Assembly (NCBI GenBank): GCA_913777665.1
Contig: CAJYTF010000045.1
Coordinates: forward strand, 1 to 36,082
Length of the DNA: 36,082 bases
Direction: 5' to 3'
Source of the DNA: an uncultured Myroides sp.
Lineage (GTDB): Bacteria; Bacteroidota; Bacteroidia; Flavobacteriales; Flavobacteriaceae
Positions within the stretch are counted from its first letter, which is position 1; every line of letters begins with the position of its first letter. Below the pieces are notes generated by a model. It was not told the origin of the DNA. It saw only the letters and a program-made list of their open reading frames with translations, and ran no database searches. Below are positions 1 to 7,610 of this stretch, in pieces. The translations under genes and the position numbers were made by a program.

Positions 1-219
1 TATAAATTTTACGGCTTTCCTCATAAAAACAAAAAATTTTGAAATATTTCAAGATTTTATTTTTTGCTATGATTAATAGTTTACAGTCTCTAGTTCTTGA
101 GATGTTTAGAAAGGTAATATAAGATTATTCATACTTTAAAGAAGTTCATTTCTATATAATTTCTTATCTAGATTTAAGTAAATAGATGTTATCTAACTAT
201 TTACTTTTGTTGTGTATTA
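1..219. other. AT-rich non-coding end of window
   Basis: I see no gene here. The stretch is strongly AT-rich. A perfect 10-bp inverted repeat (AAGTAAATAG at 176-185 and CTATTTACTT at 197-206) lies just past the stop of the following minus-strand gene. It could help end its transcription, but no U-run follows on that strand. Confidence 0.5.
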
Positions 220-2916
220 TTATTTTTTGAGTTTTTCAAGTAACAACTCACCAAATGGTGTCACCTTAGTTTCTTTTGCTAAAGTGACTTCAGTTATTGG
301 TTTGTTTTTATTTTCTATATTGTCTATTTTATTAAGTTTTGAAATGAAAGGATTATGATAATTCTGAGGCATTTCTTGAATTATTTTATTGCAGATATCT
401 TTTGTGAAATCAAATCTATTGTTTCTAATGCAAATTTCAGATAAATGAGTTAAACCATCAAGTACTTGATTTCTACAGTTTGGAGATAGTGTCATTAAGT
501 CTATATTTTTAATATATTTCCATAATTTTAATCCTGGAAATCTAAGAATATCCCTAAATTCAATTTTTTGTTTCTGATATAAGTTTTGATACTGTTTGTC
601 ATCAATTTCACCACTTCTAAGTAATGATTTCAGTTCATCTCTTTCACTAACTACTAAAATAGATTTGTATGTAGTTAACATTCCTAAAACTTCTAAATCA
701 TTCTCTAAAGGTAGGGTTTTGGAATTTAAGCTAAGGAAGTTTGATAAAACTTGAATTGATTTCAACTTATTTTCATAATTACCATCAGCCCAACAAGTAG
801 GTGCGAAATTAATTACATACGAAAAGTCTTTACTGAATAGGTGATTGTAATCTTCAAATAATTTTATAGCTTTGAAATGTTTACCTCTTGTTGTTACTAA
901 ATATTTTGCGAAATTTAGCAAGGCAGTTCTTTTTAATTCGTATGGTGTTTTTTCTCTATTAAGTATATATCTATACTTATTTTCAACTTCAATTTCATTC
1001 TCTATTAATTTAGAGGCGTCTGCATTTGCTAATAATGATTCTTCAGTCGAATAATTTTCATCTACATTTAGTAAATTGAATCTACTTGTAATTCCTCCAT
1101 CGTACTCAGATCCTTTTTTACTGTAATAAACTTTCATTAAATTGTAAACTTCCAAGGAGTAAACTTTAAAGAAGTCTTTGTCTTCAATAGTTATAATCTT
1201 AAGTTTTACAAGCTCACTCAAAGATGCTTGAAAATCTTCCTCTTTGTCTTCTTTATTTAATATAAATCTTAAATTGTTTAGCAATCCAGTTAAATCATTC
1301 TCTTCTGTAATTAGGCTAATTGCTAGAAACATATTTTTAGCATCTACTGATAAATAATCATAGATTCTATCATAAAGAAAATTAATAGCTTCTTTTGTAG
1401 TATTAATATTAATCTTTGTCGCCTCTTTAAGGCTTCCAAATTGAACAGTTAAAATACCCAATTGTAAAATAAATAATGGTCTACCAAAAGTAATCTCAAA
1501 AATTTTATTTTGAAGATTAGAACATTTTAATTCTTCATTTAAATGAGAAATGTTGTAATTAGGAAACTCATTCTTTATTGACTCAATATAAAATTTAATT
1601 GTTTCTTCTTTCCCTAATTCTTTAGTCTGAATTTCTTCTCCAGTAATTAAATTTACCGCTCTGGTAGTTAAAACAACTTTGTGATGATTAATGTCTAATT
1701 TTTTTATAAACTCAATTATTTTAGACTTTTCAGACTTTAAAAAAGTTTCATAATCATCAATTATTATAAATAATTTTCCTTTAAATTTTATAATTTTTTC
1801 TTCATTATAAATGTTTTCATCAAACATTATTAGATTAATCTTCGTAACAATATCTTCTAATGAAGTAATTTTATCTGATATGTTGAAAACTTTACCTTGG
1901 TAATAATTGTAATATCTATCTTTCGCTGATAAAAATATAATATAATCAAATAGTTTTTTTTCTTGATTACAAAGTGTTTCACATACTCTCTGAATGGAAG
2001 CGGTTTTCCCTACACCACCATGTCCCCATATTGTAGCAAATACAAAAGCTTTACTTTTTTCGAGAAAAGTAATGACTTTTGTCGTGATACCAACATCTAT
2101 GTATTTTTTATAATTTTTATCAAAAATATTTATTACTGTGCCATTAGCTGATTTGATTTTAAAATTATCTTGGCTTATAATTAATTTTTCAAACTCTAAA
2201 ATATCTATAACTTTCTGTCCAGTTTTATTTATTCTATTATATTTCGTTCTACCTGTTAATTTCTCGTCAATTGAACAAAATGAGTAAAACTCATCTTCAC
2301 TTTCTATTAAAATAAAAGGAGAAACACGCAAATAATTTGTATTATCTGTTTGTATATAAACATCGCCAACACTAAATTCCTTTGTTTGTTTTGGGCATAC
2401 CCAACCTTTGTAGTTTGCACCATCAGATTCATAAATAATACCTTTAAAACTATCTGTGTCAGAACTTGTTACTTTTATTAATTTTACATTATTAAATATT
2501 TTATTAACTTCTTTGTCTTCAAAGATTTTAAAAAATTCCTCATAAAATTCAATTATACTATCTTTATCGTCTTCAAATGAATATCCATGCCCTATTTTTT
2601 CATTCCTGAATGCTGGATATTCGTTAATTTTTTGGTTCAATTTTTTTATGGCTTTGTTACCAAAAAACTCATTAGAAATATCTAACGTTCTAATTATTTG
2701 AATAATGGAACCTATTGATGGCTTCAGTATTGCATTTATTATTTGTTCCTTATTGTTTTCTTCAATTTTGTCAAAATTTTTATTCCATAGATAACCTAAA
2801 ATGAAAATTAATTTCAGTTCTAATTTAGCCTGATAATACGTTTTAAGGTCACTATATTGATTTTCGAATTTTAAAAATTTTATTTTACGATCTAATTGAC
2901 TAAATATATAATTCAT
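220..2916 (-). CDS. HEPN-like domain fused to STAND/NB-ARC-type P-loop ATPase, defence-like
   Basis: This 898-residue protein has a helical N-terminal domain (about 1-140) with R104-N-x4-H110, matching the Rx4-6H catalytic motif of HEPN ribonucleases. A beta-rich linker domain follows (about 145-235). Next is a P-loop ATPase: Walker A GHGGVGKT at 298-305, Walker B KLFIIIDDYE at 381-390, and VVLTTR at 414-419 in the sensor position of NB-ARC/STAND proteins. The rest, to 898, is helical and could be a winged helix plus TPR-like sensor repeats. Known STAND proteins with nuclease effectors act in phage defence by oligomerising on a trigger. That role is inferred here from architecture only. The gene is much more AT-rich than the operons to its right, consistent with transfer. 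I see no partner gene except the small HTH-like gene upstream. A NACHT-type ATPase is an alternative subclass. Confidence 0.75.
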   Translation of the reverse strand: MNYIFSQLDRKIKFLKFENQYSDLKTYYQAKLELKLIFILGYLWNKNFDKIEENNKEQIINAILKPSIGSIIQIIRTLDISNEFFGNKAIKKLNQKINEYPAFRNEKIGHGYSFEDDKDSIIEFYEEFFKIFEDKEVNKIFNNVKLIKVTSSDTDSFKGIIYESDGANYKGWVCPKQTKEFSVGDVYIQTDNTNYLRVSPFILIESEDEFYSFCSIDEKLTGRTKYNRINKTGQKVIDILEFEKLIISQDNFKIKSANGTVINIFDKNYKKYIDVGITTKVITFLEKSKAFVFATIWGHGGVGKTASIQRVCETLCNQEKKLFDYIIFLSAKDRYYNYYQGKVFNISDKITSLEDIVTKINLIMFDENIYNEEKIIKFKGKLFIIIDDYETFLKSEKSKIIEFIKKLDINHHKVVLTTRAVNLITGEEIQTKELGKEETIKFYIESIKNEFPNYNISHLNEELKCSNLQNKIFEITFGRPLFILQLGILTVQFGSLKEATKININTTKEAINFLYDRIYDYLSVDAKNMFLAISLITEENDLTGLLNNLRFILNKEDKEEDFQASLSELVKLKIITIEDKDFFKVYSLEVYNLMKVYYSKKGSEYDGGITSRFNLLNVDENYSTEESLLANADASKLIENEIEVENKYRYILNREKTPYELKRTALLNFAKYLVTTRGKHFKAIKLFEDYNHLFSKDFSYVINFAPTCWADGNYENKLKSIQVLSNFLSLNSKTLPLENDLEVLGMLTTYKSILVVSERDELKSLLRSGEIDDKQYQNLYQKQKIEFRDILRFPGLKLWKYIKNIDLMTLSPNCRNQVLDGLTHLSEICIRNNRFDFTKDICNKIIQEMPQNYHNPFISKLNKIDNIENKNKPITEVTLAKETKVTPFGELLLEKLKK

Positions 2917-2960
2917 TTGTTGAGTTTTCTTGGTTTACAATACACTAAAATTACTTTTTA

Positions 2961-2968
2961 CAAAGCTA
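2961..2968 (-). promoter_or_regulatory. Candidate -7 box for the HEPN-ATPase gene
   Basis: Read on the minus strand this is TAGCTTTG, an exact match to the Bacteroidota -7 consensus TAnnTTTG. It is 44 bases upstream of the start codon. No clear -33 TTG is visible, so the call is tentative. Confidence 0.4.
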
Positions 2969-3066
2969 AAGATGAAATTTTTTTAAAATTCAGTTCTATC
3001 TTATATCTTGTAAAAACTTCCGCAAACATACAAAACTTTCTTATATGTTAAAATTTATTTTAACAA

Positions 3067-3095
3067 AAAACCAAACATATTTCATGTTTGGTTTT
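3067..3095 (-). terminator. Rho-independent terminator of the small HTH-like gene
   Basis: A perfect 12-bp stem (AAAACCAAACAT / ATGTTTGGTTTT) with a 5-base loop lies 24 bases past the stop at 3120. On the minus strand it is followed by a U-rich run, the expected intrinsic-terminator form. It separates this gene from the large ATPase gene downstream. Confidence 0.75.
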
Positions 3096-3119
3096 CTTAA
3101 TTTATTTGAATATTACAAA

Positions 3120-3458
3120 TTATTCGTTTTTAAATAATTGATTATACATTTTTGTTAACTTTTCTTTGTTCCCTATTGCACTGTTAATCTGTTCAGTTGT
3201 AACTTGATTTACTTTTTGAAAATATTTCTCAATAGGTAAGTCAAAATAATCAGTAAGTAAGATTATATTTTCTAAAGTTGTGTTTGGCAAAGTTTCTTCT
3301 CTACCGCTGTTCCAAGCTTTACCATACTTTACCTGAAAATCATTATTTAAATAAATCATAGTCATTGGCTTACTATTTATAAGAATGGATTCTCTTAATT
3401 GCTTATTAACAATACCTACAGCGACCCTATATTTAAATAAATCAGTTTTATTCTTCAT
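3120..3458 (-). CDS. Small hypothetical protein, possibly XRE/HTH-like
   Basis: I do not firmly recognise this 112-residue protein. Residues about 48-80 (AWNSGREETLP, then LENIILLTDYFDLPIEKYF) resemble the second half of an XRE-type helix-turn-helix domain, where a W-x-x-G-x-x-x-P turn is followed by a helix and 'L-x-I-x-x-L'. The usual first helices are not obvious. There is no signal peptide or membrane segment. The gene is AT-rich like the neighbouring HEPN-ATPase gene and shares its strand, so it could be a regulator or accessory of it. However, a terminator sits between them, so they are probably separate units. The start ATG at 3458 gives a complete frame; no Shine-Dalgarno is visible, as is usual in this phylum. 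Confidence 0.6.
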   Translation of the reverse strand: MKNKTDLFKYRVAVGIVNKQLRESILINSKPMTMIYLNNDFQVKYGKAWNSGREETLPNTTLENIILLTDYFDLPIEKYFQKVNQVTTEQINSAIGNKEKLTKMYNQLFKNE

Positions 3459-3499
3459 AAAGGTAAATTAACTTACTAAAAAAAAATAACACAACTACG

Positions 3500-3531
3500 T
3501 TTGTGTATGTAAAAATAATTACATATGTTTG
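3500..3531 (+). promoter_or_regulatory. Strong Bacteroidota-type promoter
   Basis: TTTG at 3500-3503 and TATGTTTG at 3524-3531 are separated by 20 bases. This is a full match to the Bacteroidota housekeeping consensus (TTTG, about 19-20 bases, TAnnTTTG). No protein gene follows on the plus strand. The transcript would start near 3538 and run into the structured region at 3605-3713. Confidence 0.7.
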
Positions 3532-3537
3532 TTAAGA

Positions 3538-3815
3538 ATTACACCTTATATCGTAATTTCGCAATACTTTATATAAAAAATATTAAGCTATTGCTTAGAG
3601 TCTTGACTTGAAAACTGCCAATTTTCACAATGCAACGAGATGATAAGTAGATTAGCTCACGACCTAGGCGTGAGCTCACTTATCTGTTGCATGGTATGGC
3701 AGTACCTCAAGTCGGATAATGTTGAGTTTCACGCCTTTTTATATGCTTTTTACTCAAACTTTTGCCGGTTATGGTGCTGTGTACAGGCACTAATATTTAT
3801 AAGATATTATTTTTT
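3538..3815 (+). ncRNA. Structured non-coding RNA candidate, possibly 6S-like
   Basis: A long hairpin spans 3605-3713. Its paired arms are GACTTGA/TCAAGTC, CTGCCA/TGGCAG, ATGCAAC/GTTGCAT, a stem with TAAGT/ACTTA, and AGCTCACG/CGTGAGCT closing a 7-base loop. An asymmetric bubble (3621-3629 against 3693-3696) interrupts it in the middle. Weaker hairpins follow (GTTGAGT/ACTCAAAC, and GTGCTGT/ACAGGCAC near 3774-3790). An AT-rich outer pairing of about 3561-3577 with 3791-3801 could enclose all of it. A consensus promoter lies directly upstream and no credible ORF is present. A long hairpin with a central bubble is the 6S RNA plan, and a 6S class is known in flavobacteria (6S-Flavo). That assignment is inference; the 3' end is a guess. 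Confidence 0.55.
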
Positions 3816-3870
3816 GTGGTCGTTTAACCTTTAAACTAAAATTTCATACCTCGTTTTGCGTATTGGTACA

Positions 3871-3920
3871 TCAAACCTCAAGGTTCAAGACTTCCAAATT
3901 GTAAAGTAAAGTCTGGCGTA
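3871..3920 (+). repeat. Family-2 mini-element, copy 1
   Basis: This copy reads as two small hairpins: AACC-tcaa-GGTT, then AGACTT ... AAGTCT, ending in TGGCGTA. It shares the pattern (AACC..GGTT)(..CTTCC..TGTAAA..)(TGG) with copies at 6543-6590 and 6708-6756. It lies inside a weak outer inverted repeat (GCGTATTGGTAC before it, GTAC and AATGCGC after it). Confidence 0.6.
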
Positions 3921-3997
3921 CAAAAAGAATGCGCCTATACAATTAATGTAGTTAAATCAAAAATTTCCATTCAATAACACTGATGGACTTTTAACCA

Positions 3998-4156
3998 GCG
4001 GTATGAACTTTTCATCGAGCGTCGAAACACTGCATGAAGCGTAAACAGATCGGGGTGTAAAACACCGTTTCGATCTGGTAGCTTCAAAAGTGAATTTCGA
4101 CCGATTAAAAGATCGCCGCAAAACAAGACTTTTGCTTCTTTTGGTCACAAAAGAAG
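3998..4156 (+). repeat. Family-1 structured element, copy a
   Basis: A long imperfect hairpin spans 3998-4119, with GCGG ... CCGC ends, CAGATCG/CGATCTG inner arms and a GGTG-TAAAA-CACC tip. A short tail hairpin at 4135-4156 follows (CTTCTTTT, six bases, AAAAGAAG). It is closely related to the copy at 15629-15788, with compensating changes in paired arms. Confidence 0.75.
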
Positions 4157-4188
4157 AGGGAGATAATAGAACATTTTGCCAAAAAGCG

Positions 4189-4209
4189 AAACCGAAAATT
4201 TTTCGGTTT
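4189..4209. repeat. Short palindrome after family-1 copy a
   Basis: AAACCGAAAA and TTTTCGGTTT face each other here, nested in a wider pairing of TTTTGCCAAA (4174-4183) with TTTGGCAAAA. Shortened relatives of AAACCGAAAATTTT follow family-1 copies h and i. It may act as a bidirectional terminator-like structure. Confidence 0.5.
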
Positions 4210-4404
4210 GGCAAAAGCGAGGATACTAAATAGATACTGTATGGATAAAGCATGGATAGTGCATGAAACACATTTTCGGAAAAAACGCACGAAAACAGAA
4301 ATTTATTCCAAATTTCTCAATTTAGTCAGAAAAAACAGAAAATCCAAAAATGGGAAAATCGTTGTTTTAAGAGGTAAAAACAGTTAAATATAGCGAATTA
4401 AAAA

Positions 4405-4426
4405 CAAACGGTGAAAACACCGTTTG
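4405..4426. repeat. Perfect 9-bp hairpin
   Basis: CAAACGGTG and CACCGTTTG flank an AAAA loop. It lies in the gene-free stretch 3459-5350; its role is unknown. Confidence 0.55.
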
Positions 4427-4478
4427 CAAAAATGCTTTTTACAAGATAAATATAATTTGTTCTTAGAGTGAGGATTTT

Positions 4479-4630
4479 GTTCATTTTGCCTTGATGCAAA
4501 AACGAACCAAAAAATCAAGACTCTATTTTTTCAACGGTCAAATTAAGTCTTATTTCCTAAAAGAAATAAACTCGCGTTGCTCGGACAGCATTTCTTTTCA
4601 CGGAAATTTCGTCTATTTGACACTCGCTGA
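4479..4630 (-). repeat. Family-1 structured element, copy b (inverted)
   Basis: On the minus strand, a long stem at 4531-4630 pairs GTCAAAT with ATTTGAC and has an inner AAAAGAAAT/ATTTCTTTT stem. The tail hairpin is at 4479-4507 (GTTC-TTTTG / CAAAA-GAAC). The apical loop carries a GAGCAACGCGAG motif like GAGCGAAGCGAG in copies e and g. It is the only copy in this orientation. Confidence 0.65.
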
Positions 4631-4687
4631 AAAAATAATGTCGTTTTTAAATCCGAGATTGTTCAACAATAGAATTTTGAATGAAAA

Positions 4688-4878
4688 CGCAACAGACTAC
4701 TCAGGAGTATTTAAAAACTGGCATTCACGGCGGAGTGAGCGTCAGTAAGTTGAAGACAACGCAAAATCAAAAGTTGTTTGAGAACTTGTTCGAGTTTTTT
4801 TGATTTAGTTGTCAAAACGTATACTGACCACGAGCAGTGGAGCCGAGGCGTTTTGTTTCTTTTGCGCGACAAAAGAAA
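4688..4878 (+). repeat. Family-1 structured element, copy c
   Basis: GTCAGTA/TACTGAC (4741-4747, 4822-4828), GACAAC/GTTGTC and AAATCAAAA/TTTTGATTT form the stem. The tail hairpin TTTCTTTT/AAAAGAAA is at 4856-4878. The first 65 bases and the stem are nearly identical to copy d (6473-6764), which carries two extra insertions. This copy gives the uninterrupted reference. Confidence 0.75.
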
Positions 4879-4953
4879 AGAAAGAAAAATGAGAATTGGG
4901 AGCTGGAAAGAGATCTTTCACTCCGTTCAAGATGACAAGCCAGACGTACGTTA

Positions 4954-5006
4954 GAATGCGATGCTGCAAGCTTGTCTCGCTTTAGCGAATGCATGATGAC
5001 AGTATG
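4954..5006 (+). repeat. Family-4 repeat, copy 1
   Basis: About 50 bases beginning GAATGCGATGCTGCAAG and ending near ACAGTAT match 22833-22882 with few differences. Both follow family-1 elements downstream by 70-200 bases. The function is unknown. Confidence 0.55.
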
Positions 5007-5350
5007 GATAGTACTATTCGATTTTTGATTGAAATAGATTTATCAATTACGAATATCAAAAATAAAATCTTGGCGTGAGCTTTACGTTATGGCTATTTTA
5101 AAAACGACAGATTAACAGGTTGGCTTGTTTGCATTTTTAAACAACAAATCAAAAACGGTTGTTTAATCATTAAGACCAAAAGGAATAATATTTAATTATC
5201 GAATAAAAAAAAATTAATAACAATACGTTCTTTGAATTTTAAATAAAAAAGGAAACAATACAGTAACAGGTATCAGTAACAATTATCTGAAATCCTGGCG
5301 TGGCTCGTTATACAAGTCAAAAGACTCATCATAAAACCACGCCAAGAACA

Positions 5351-6313
5351 TTATTTCCAGATAACGTCACCGCTGCCGGTAACAATCTTATCCTGTCCTT
5401 TCCATAGTATCGGAAGAACACCCGAAGAATTTGTTTCAACAGGATCAACGTTGTATTCTTTGCCATCATTAGGGATAATTTTCATGTCCCATGAATAGCC
5501 CATAACAGAACTTTGGCGGTAATTGCTTCCAACCATAATATATTTGCTGTCAGGTGAAAACACAGGTTTGCTTTCTTTAAAGTTACTTGTGGTTACCTGC
5601 CTCATATTGTTGCCGTCGATACCCATGGTGTACAAGTGGTTGTCAATACGTAGTGCAAGTTGGTTACCCTGATGGTTAACCGCAAGGTCTCCCCAGTCGG
5701 CGTAATTCATTTCCTTTACAAGCGAACCCGAGTTGTACGGAGGCGGTATACGTATGATCAGGTTGCCGTGGGTAACTAAAAGCTCATTCCCGGGAAGCCA
5801 CATTGCCATATCATGCATGCTGAAAGGCGTATTGTTAAGCCCTTCTATACGCACTACAAGTTCACCGTCGGTTTTAAGAATCGTGATGCCGTCTTCCTCA
5901 TCGTTCGATTTCACAAGGATCAGACTGTTGTCTGCAGAAAGTTGACCCGTACAGTAGCTGTTTCCAGCCGGACTCGTATAGTTGAACTCATGAACGGTAG
6001 ATCCGTTCTCCATATTGCTAAGGGTAAACTTAACAACGTAGTTACCAACGGTACTCGCATTAATGGCAGTTAGGCGGTAATTGCCGTCCCGTGATACATC
6101 GAAACTGTTTAATTTGGTGTCGTCAGGAATAAAGGAACCTCCGGTAGCAGAGGGCAGCGACACCTTAAGGATACCCTCTGTAGCCCATTTGTAATAGATG
6201 GTACCTGCAAGATCAGGCGGATAGCTGTTAGGTGCCGAAGTATTGTCTGTATTGTTGTCGCTAGAACATGAAACCAATAGCAAAACGCATAAAAGAGAAA
6301 ATAATTTTTTCAT
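5351..6313 (-). CDS. Beta-propeller (PD40/TolB-like) lipoprotein
   Basis: This is an exported lipoprotein of about 320 residues. The ATG at 6313 is preferred over an upstream in-frame start at 6352 because it gives a classic type II signal peptide: MKKLFSLLCVLLLVSC, with the lipobox cysteine at residue 16. The mature part is rich in short beta strands and contains a PD40-type signature, KPVFSPDSKYIMVGSN, as in TolB-like six-bladed propellers. The likely site is the periplasmic or outer-membrane surface. Ligand and role are unknown. The gene stands alone between two repeat-rich gaps, so context gives no hint. Base composition is higher in GC than in the repeat DNA around it, as expected for a resident gene. 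Confidence 0.75.
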   Translation of the reverse strand: MKKLFSLLCVLLLVSCSSDNNTDNTSAPNSYPPDLAGTIYYKWATEGILKVSLPSATGGSFIPDDTKLNSFDVSRDGNYRLTAINASTVGNYVVKFTLSNMENGSTVHEFNYTSPAGNSYCTGQLSADNSLILVKSNDEEDGITILKTDGELVVRIEGLNNTPFSMHDMAMWLPGNELLVTHGNLIIRIPPPYNSGSLVKEMNYADWGDLAVNHQGNQLALRIDNHLYTMGIDGNNMRQVTTSNFKESKPVFSPDSKYIMVGSNYRQSSVMGYSWDMKIIPNDGKEYNVDPVETNSSGVLPILWKGQDKIVTGSGDVIWK

Positions 6314-6542
6314 AAATCTATAGTTAAATACGGTTATAAAAAGCTGTTTCACTGAATTATAGACAATATGCGTGCCATACAGTTATACTATAGGATGCCC
6401 AAGTTGGATTAAATTATATAAAACTGATCTTGAAGTAATGAATCTTAATTATAGGATTTTGATTAAAAAGGCAACAACGAGACTATTTAGGAGTATTTAA
6501 AAACTGGCATTCACGGCGGAGTGAGCGTCAGTAAGTTGAAGA

Positions 6543-6590
6543 AATCGAAGATTCACAGCTTCCGAACTGTAAAATATTAGATTGGATGTA
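6543..6590 (+). repeat. Family-2 mini-element, copy 2 (inserted)
   Basis: These 48 bases are absent from the matching site in copy c, where TTGAAGA joins CAACG directly. The insert reads AATC-gaa-GATT, then CTTCC..CTGTAAAA, ending GGATGTA. Its first hairpin has T-A pairs where the other two copies have C-G pairs. Confidence 0.7.
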
Positions 6591-6707
6591 CAACGTAAAA
6601 TCAAAAGCTGTTTGAGAACTTGTTCGAGTTTTTTTTATTTAGTTGTCAAAACGTAAACTGACCACGAGCAGTGGAGCCGGGGCGTTTTGTTTCTTTTGCG
6701 CGACAAA

Positions 6708-6756
6708 CCATGAGGTTCATGGCTTCCAAGCTGTAAAATAAAGCCTGGACATAAAA
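6708..6756 (+). repeat. Family-2 mini-element, copy 3 (inserted)
   Basis: The insert interrupts the tail hairpin of family-1 copy d after GCGACAA. It reads AACC-atga-GGTT, then GGCTT ... AAGCC, ending TGGACATA. The uninterrupted site is at 4866-4878. Exact ends are ambiguous by 2-3 A residues. Confidence 0.7.
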
Positions 6757-7143
6757 GAAAAGGAATTAGAATGAGGATTAGCGAAAAGATCTTTCACTCC
6801 AATTAATATTACAAAAAAAATTAATCTTGGCGTGAGCTCACTTATCACGAGAAGAGAATTTTCGACAGATGATCGCGCGCGCGATAAAAATCTTAAAAAA
6901 CGAATTATGAATAAAATCAAAATAAAAAGTGGTAACCCCAAGCTGCCACCATAAAATAAAACCTTACAGTCAAAACCCAATCATAATACACAACAAGTGG
7001 CTGTTTTAAGGTCAGAGCCAAGCACATAACAACTTCCACACATAATAGAGATAGAATATTAATCGAGTTAGTTTAGTTGATTGCACGTAGTTAAAACCCG
7101 GAGGAAGTTATGTGCCGCCGCTCTGCAAAAAAAATAAAACAAT

Positions 7144-7194
7144 AAACCCAAAGCTTTTTTTGGGCTATATGGAGAAGCCCCATTTTAGCTTTGG
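7144..7194. repeat. Family-3 hairpin, copy 1
   Basis: CCCAAAGCT pairs with AGCTTTGG, and inside it GGGCT pairs with AGCCC. Similar 50-base hairpins lie at 22741-22790 and 23217-23266. Confidence 0.6.
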
Positions 7195-7266
7195 CTTTAT
7201 TACATTCCGAAGCTGAAAAAAATTTAAATGGATATGCAAATAGTCGAGGAATGACGATCTAAAAAT

Positions 7267-7434
7267 GACATTATAAAAAAGCCGTAAAACGATGAGTGTT
7301 TTTACACGTTAAAAACAAAATGTCTGTTTGAGCGAAGCGAGTATTATTTTGTTTAGAGTAAAAACAAGAAGAGTAGACTTTTTTATGGAGTCTTGACCTT
7401 TTTGGTTCGTTTTTGTGTCAAGACAAAAATGAAC
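7267..7434 (+). repeat. Family-1 structured element, copy e
   Basis: GACATTATAAAAAA pairs with TTTTTTATGGAGTC (7267-7392). Inside are GTTTTTAC/GTAAAAAC and AACAAAAT/ATTTTGTT with loop motif GAGCGAAGCGAG. The tail hairpin GTTC-TTTTTGT/ACAAAAA-GAAC is at 7405-7434. Its closest relative is copy g (16987-17145). Confidence 0.75.
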
Positions 7435-7493
7435 AATAGAAATTACGAAGCGTAATTATGAATTGTAAAAACACAATGAATTAATAAAAACTA

Positions 7494-7524
7494 AACCTAC
7501 AAGGTTTCCAAAACCTTGCAGGTT
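7494..7524. repeat. Near-perfect palindrome
   Basis: AACCTACAAGGTTT and AAACCTTGCAGGTT face each other across a 3-base loop, with one mismatch. It lies 87 bases before the SusC gene and could be an operator or a transcript-end structure. Confidence 0.5.
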
Positions 7525-7610
7525 AAAAAAAAAATCCCCCTGAATAAAAGTTGGCGCTCGTATCAGGGAGATAGTATTAATTAACGTAAATAAATTAACA
7601 ACACAAAGGT

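Larger units (their letters stand above)
3816..5350. other. Gene-free repeat field
   Basis: No credible gene lies here. The region holds family-1 copies a, b and c, family-2 copy 1, a family-4 copy and isolated palindromes. Open frames in it run through repeat DNA and lack coding character. Confidence 0.7.
6473..6764 (+). repeat. Family-1 structured element, copy d, with two nested insertions
   Basis: This is the same element as copy c (4688-4878), but interrupted at 6543-6590 in the stem region and at about 6708-6756 in the tail hairpin. Removing the two inserts restores near-identity to copy c. Both inserts are family-2 mini-elements. Confidence 0.75.
6314..7610. other. Gene-free repeat field before the SusC operon
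   Basis: This 1.3-kb gap contains family-1 copies d and e, two family-2 insertions, one family-3 hairpin, a GCGCGCGC run near 6877-6884 and a palindrome at 7494-7524. I see no credible gene and no clear promoter for the SusC operon. Confidence 0.65.

Noticed and set aside
3630..3692. Integron attC site
   Set aside because: ATGCAAC/GTTGCAT resembles attC cores, but the second core does not fit GTTRRRY and no cassette or integrase is present.
3561..3801. Retron msr-msd region
   Set aside because: Long hairpin and weak outer a1/a2-like pairing fit partly, but no reverse transcriptase is in the window and the long hairpin comes first rather than last.
3640..3834. 64-codon plus-strand open frame
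   Set aside because: It runs through both arms of the strong hairpin at 3605-3713 and has no domain or sensible composition; the DNA is better explained as structured RNA.
4491..4748. 85-codon plus-strand open frame
   Set aside because: It covers the stem of family-1 copy b and the start of copy c; the apparent protein is translated repeat.
4812..4994. 60-codon minus-strand frame with FFCRAKETKRL and HLERSERS
   Set aside because: It is repeat DNA read in one frame; the same peptide appears at the MauE gene end for the same reason.
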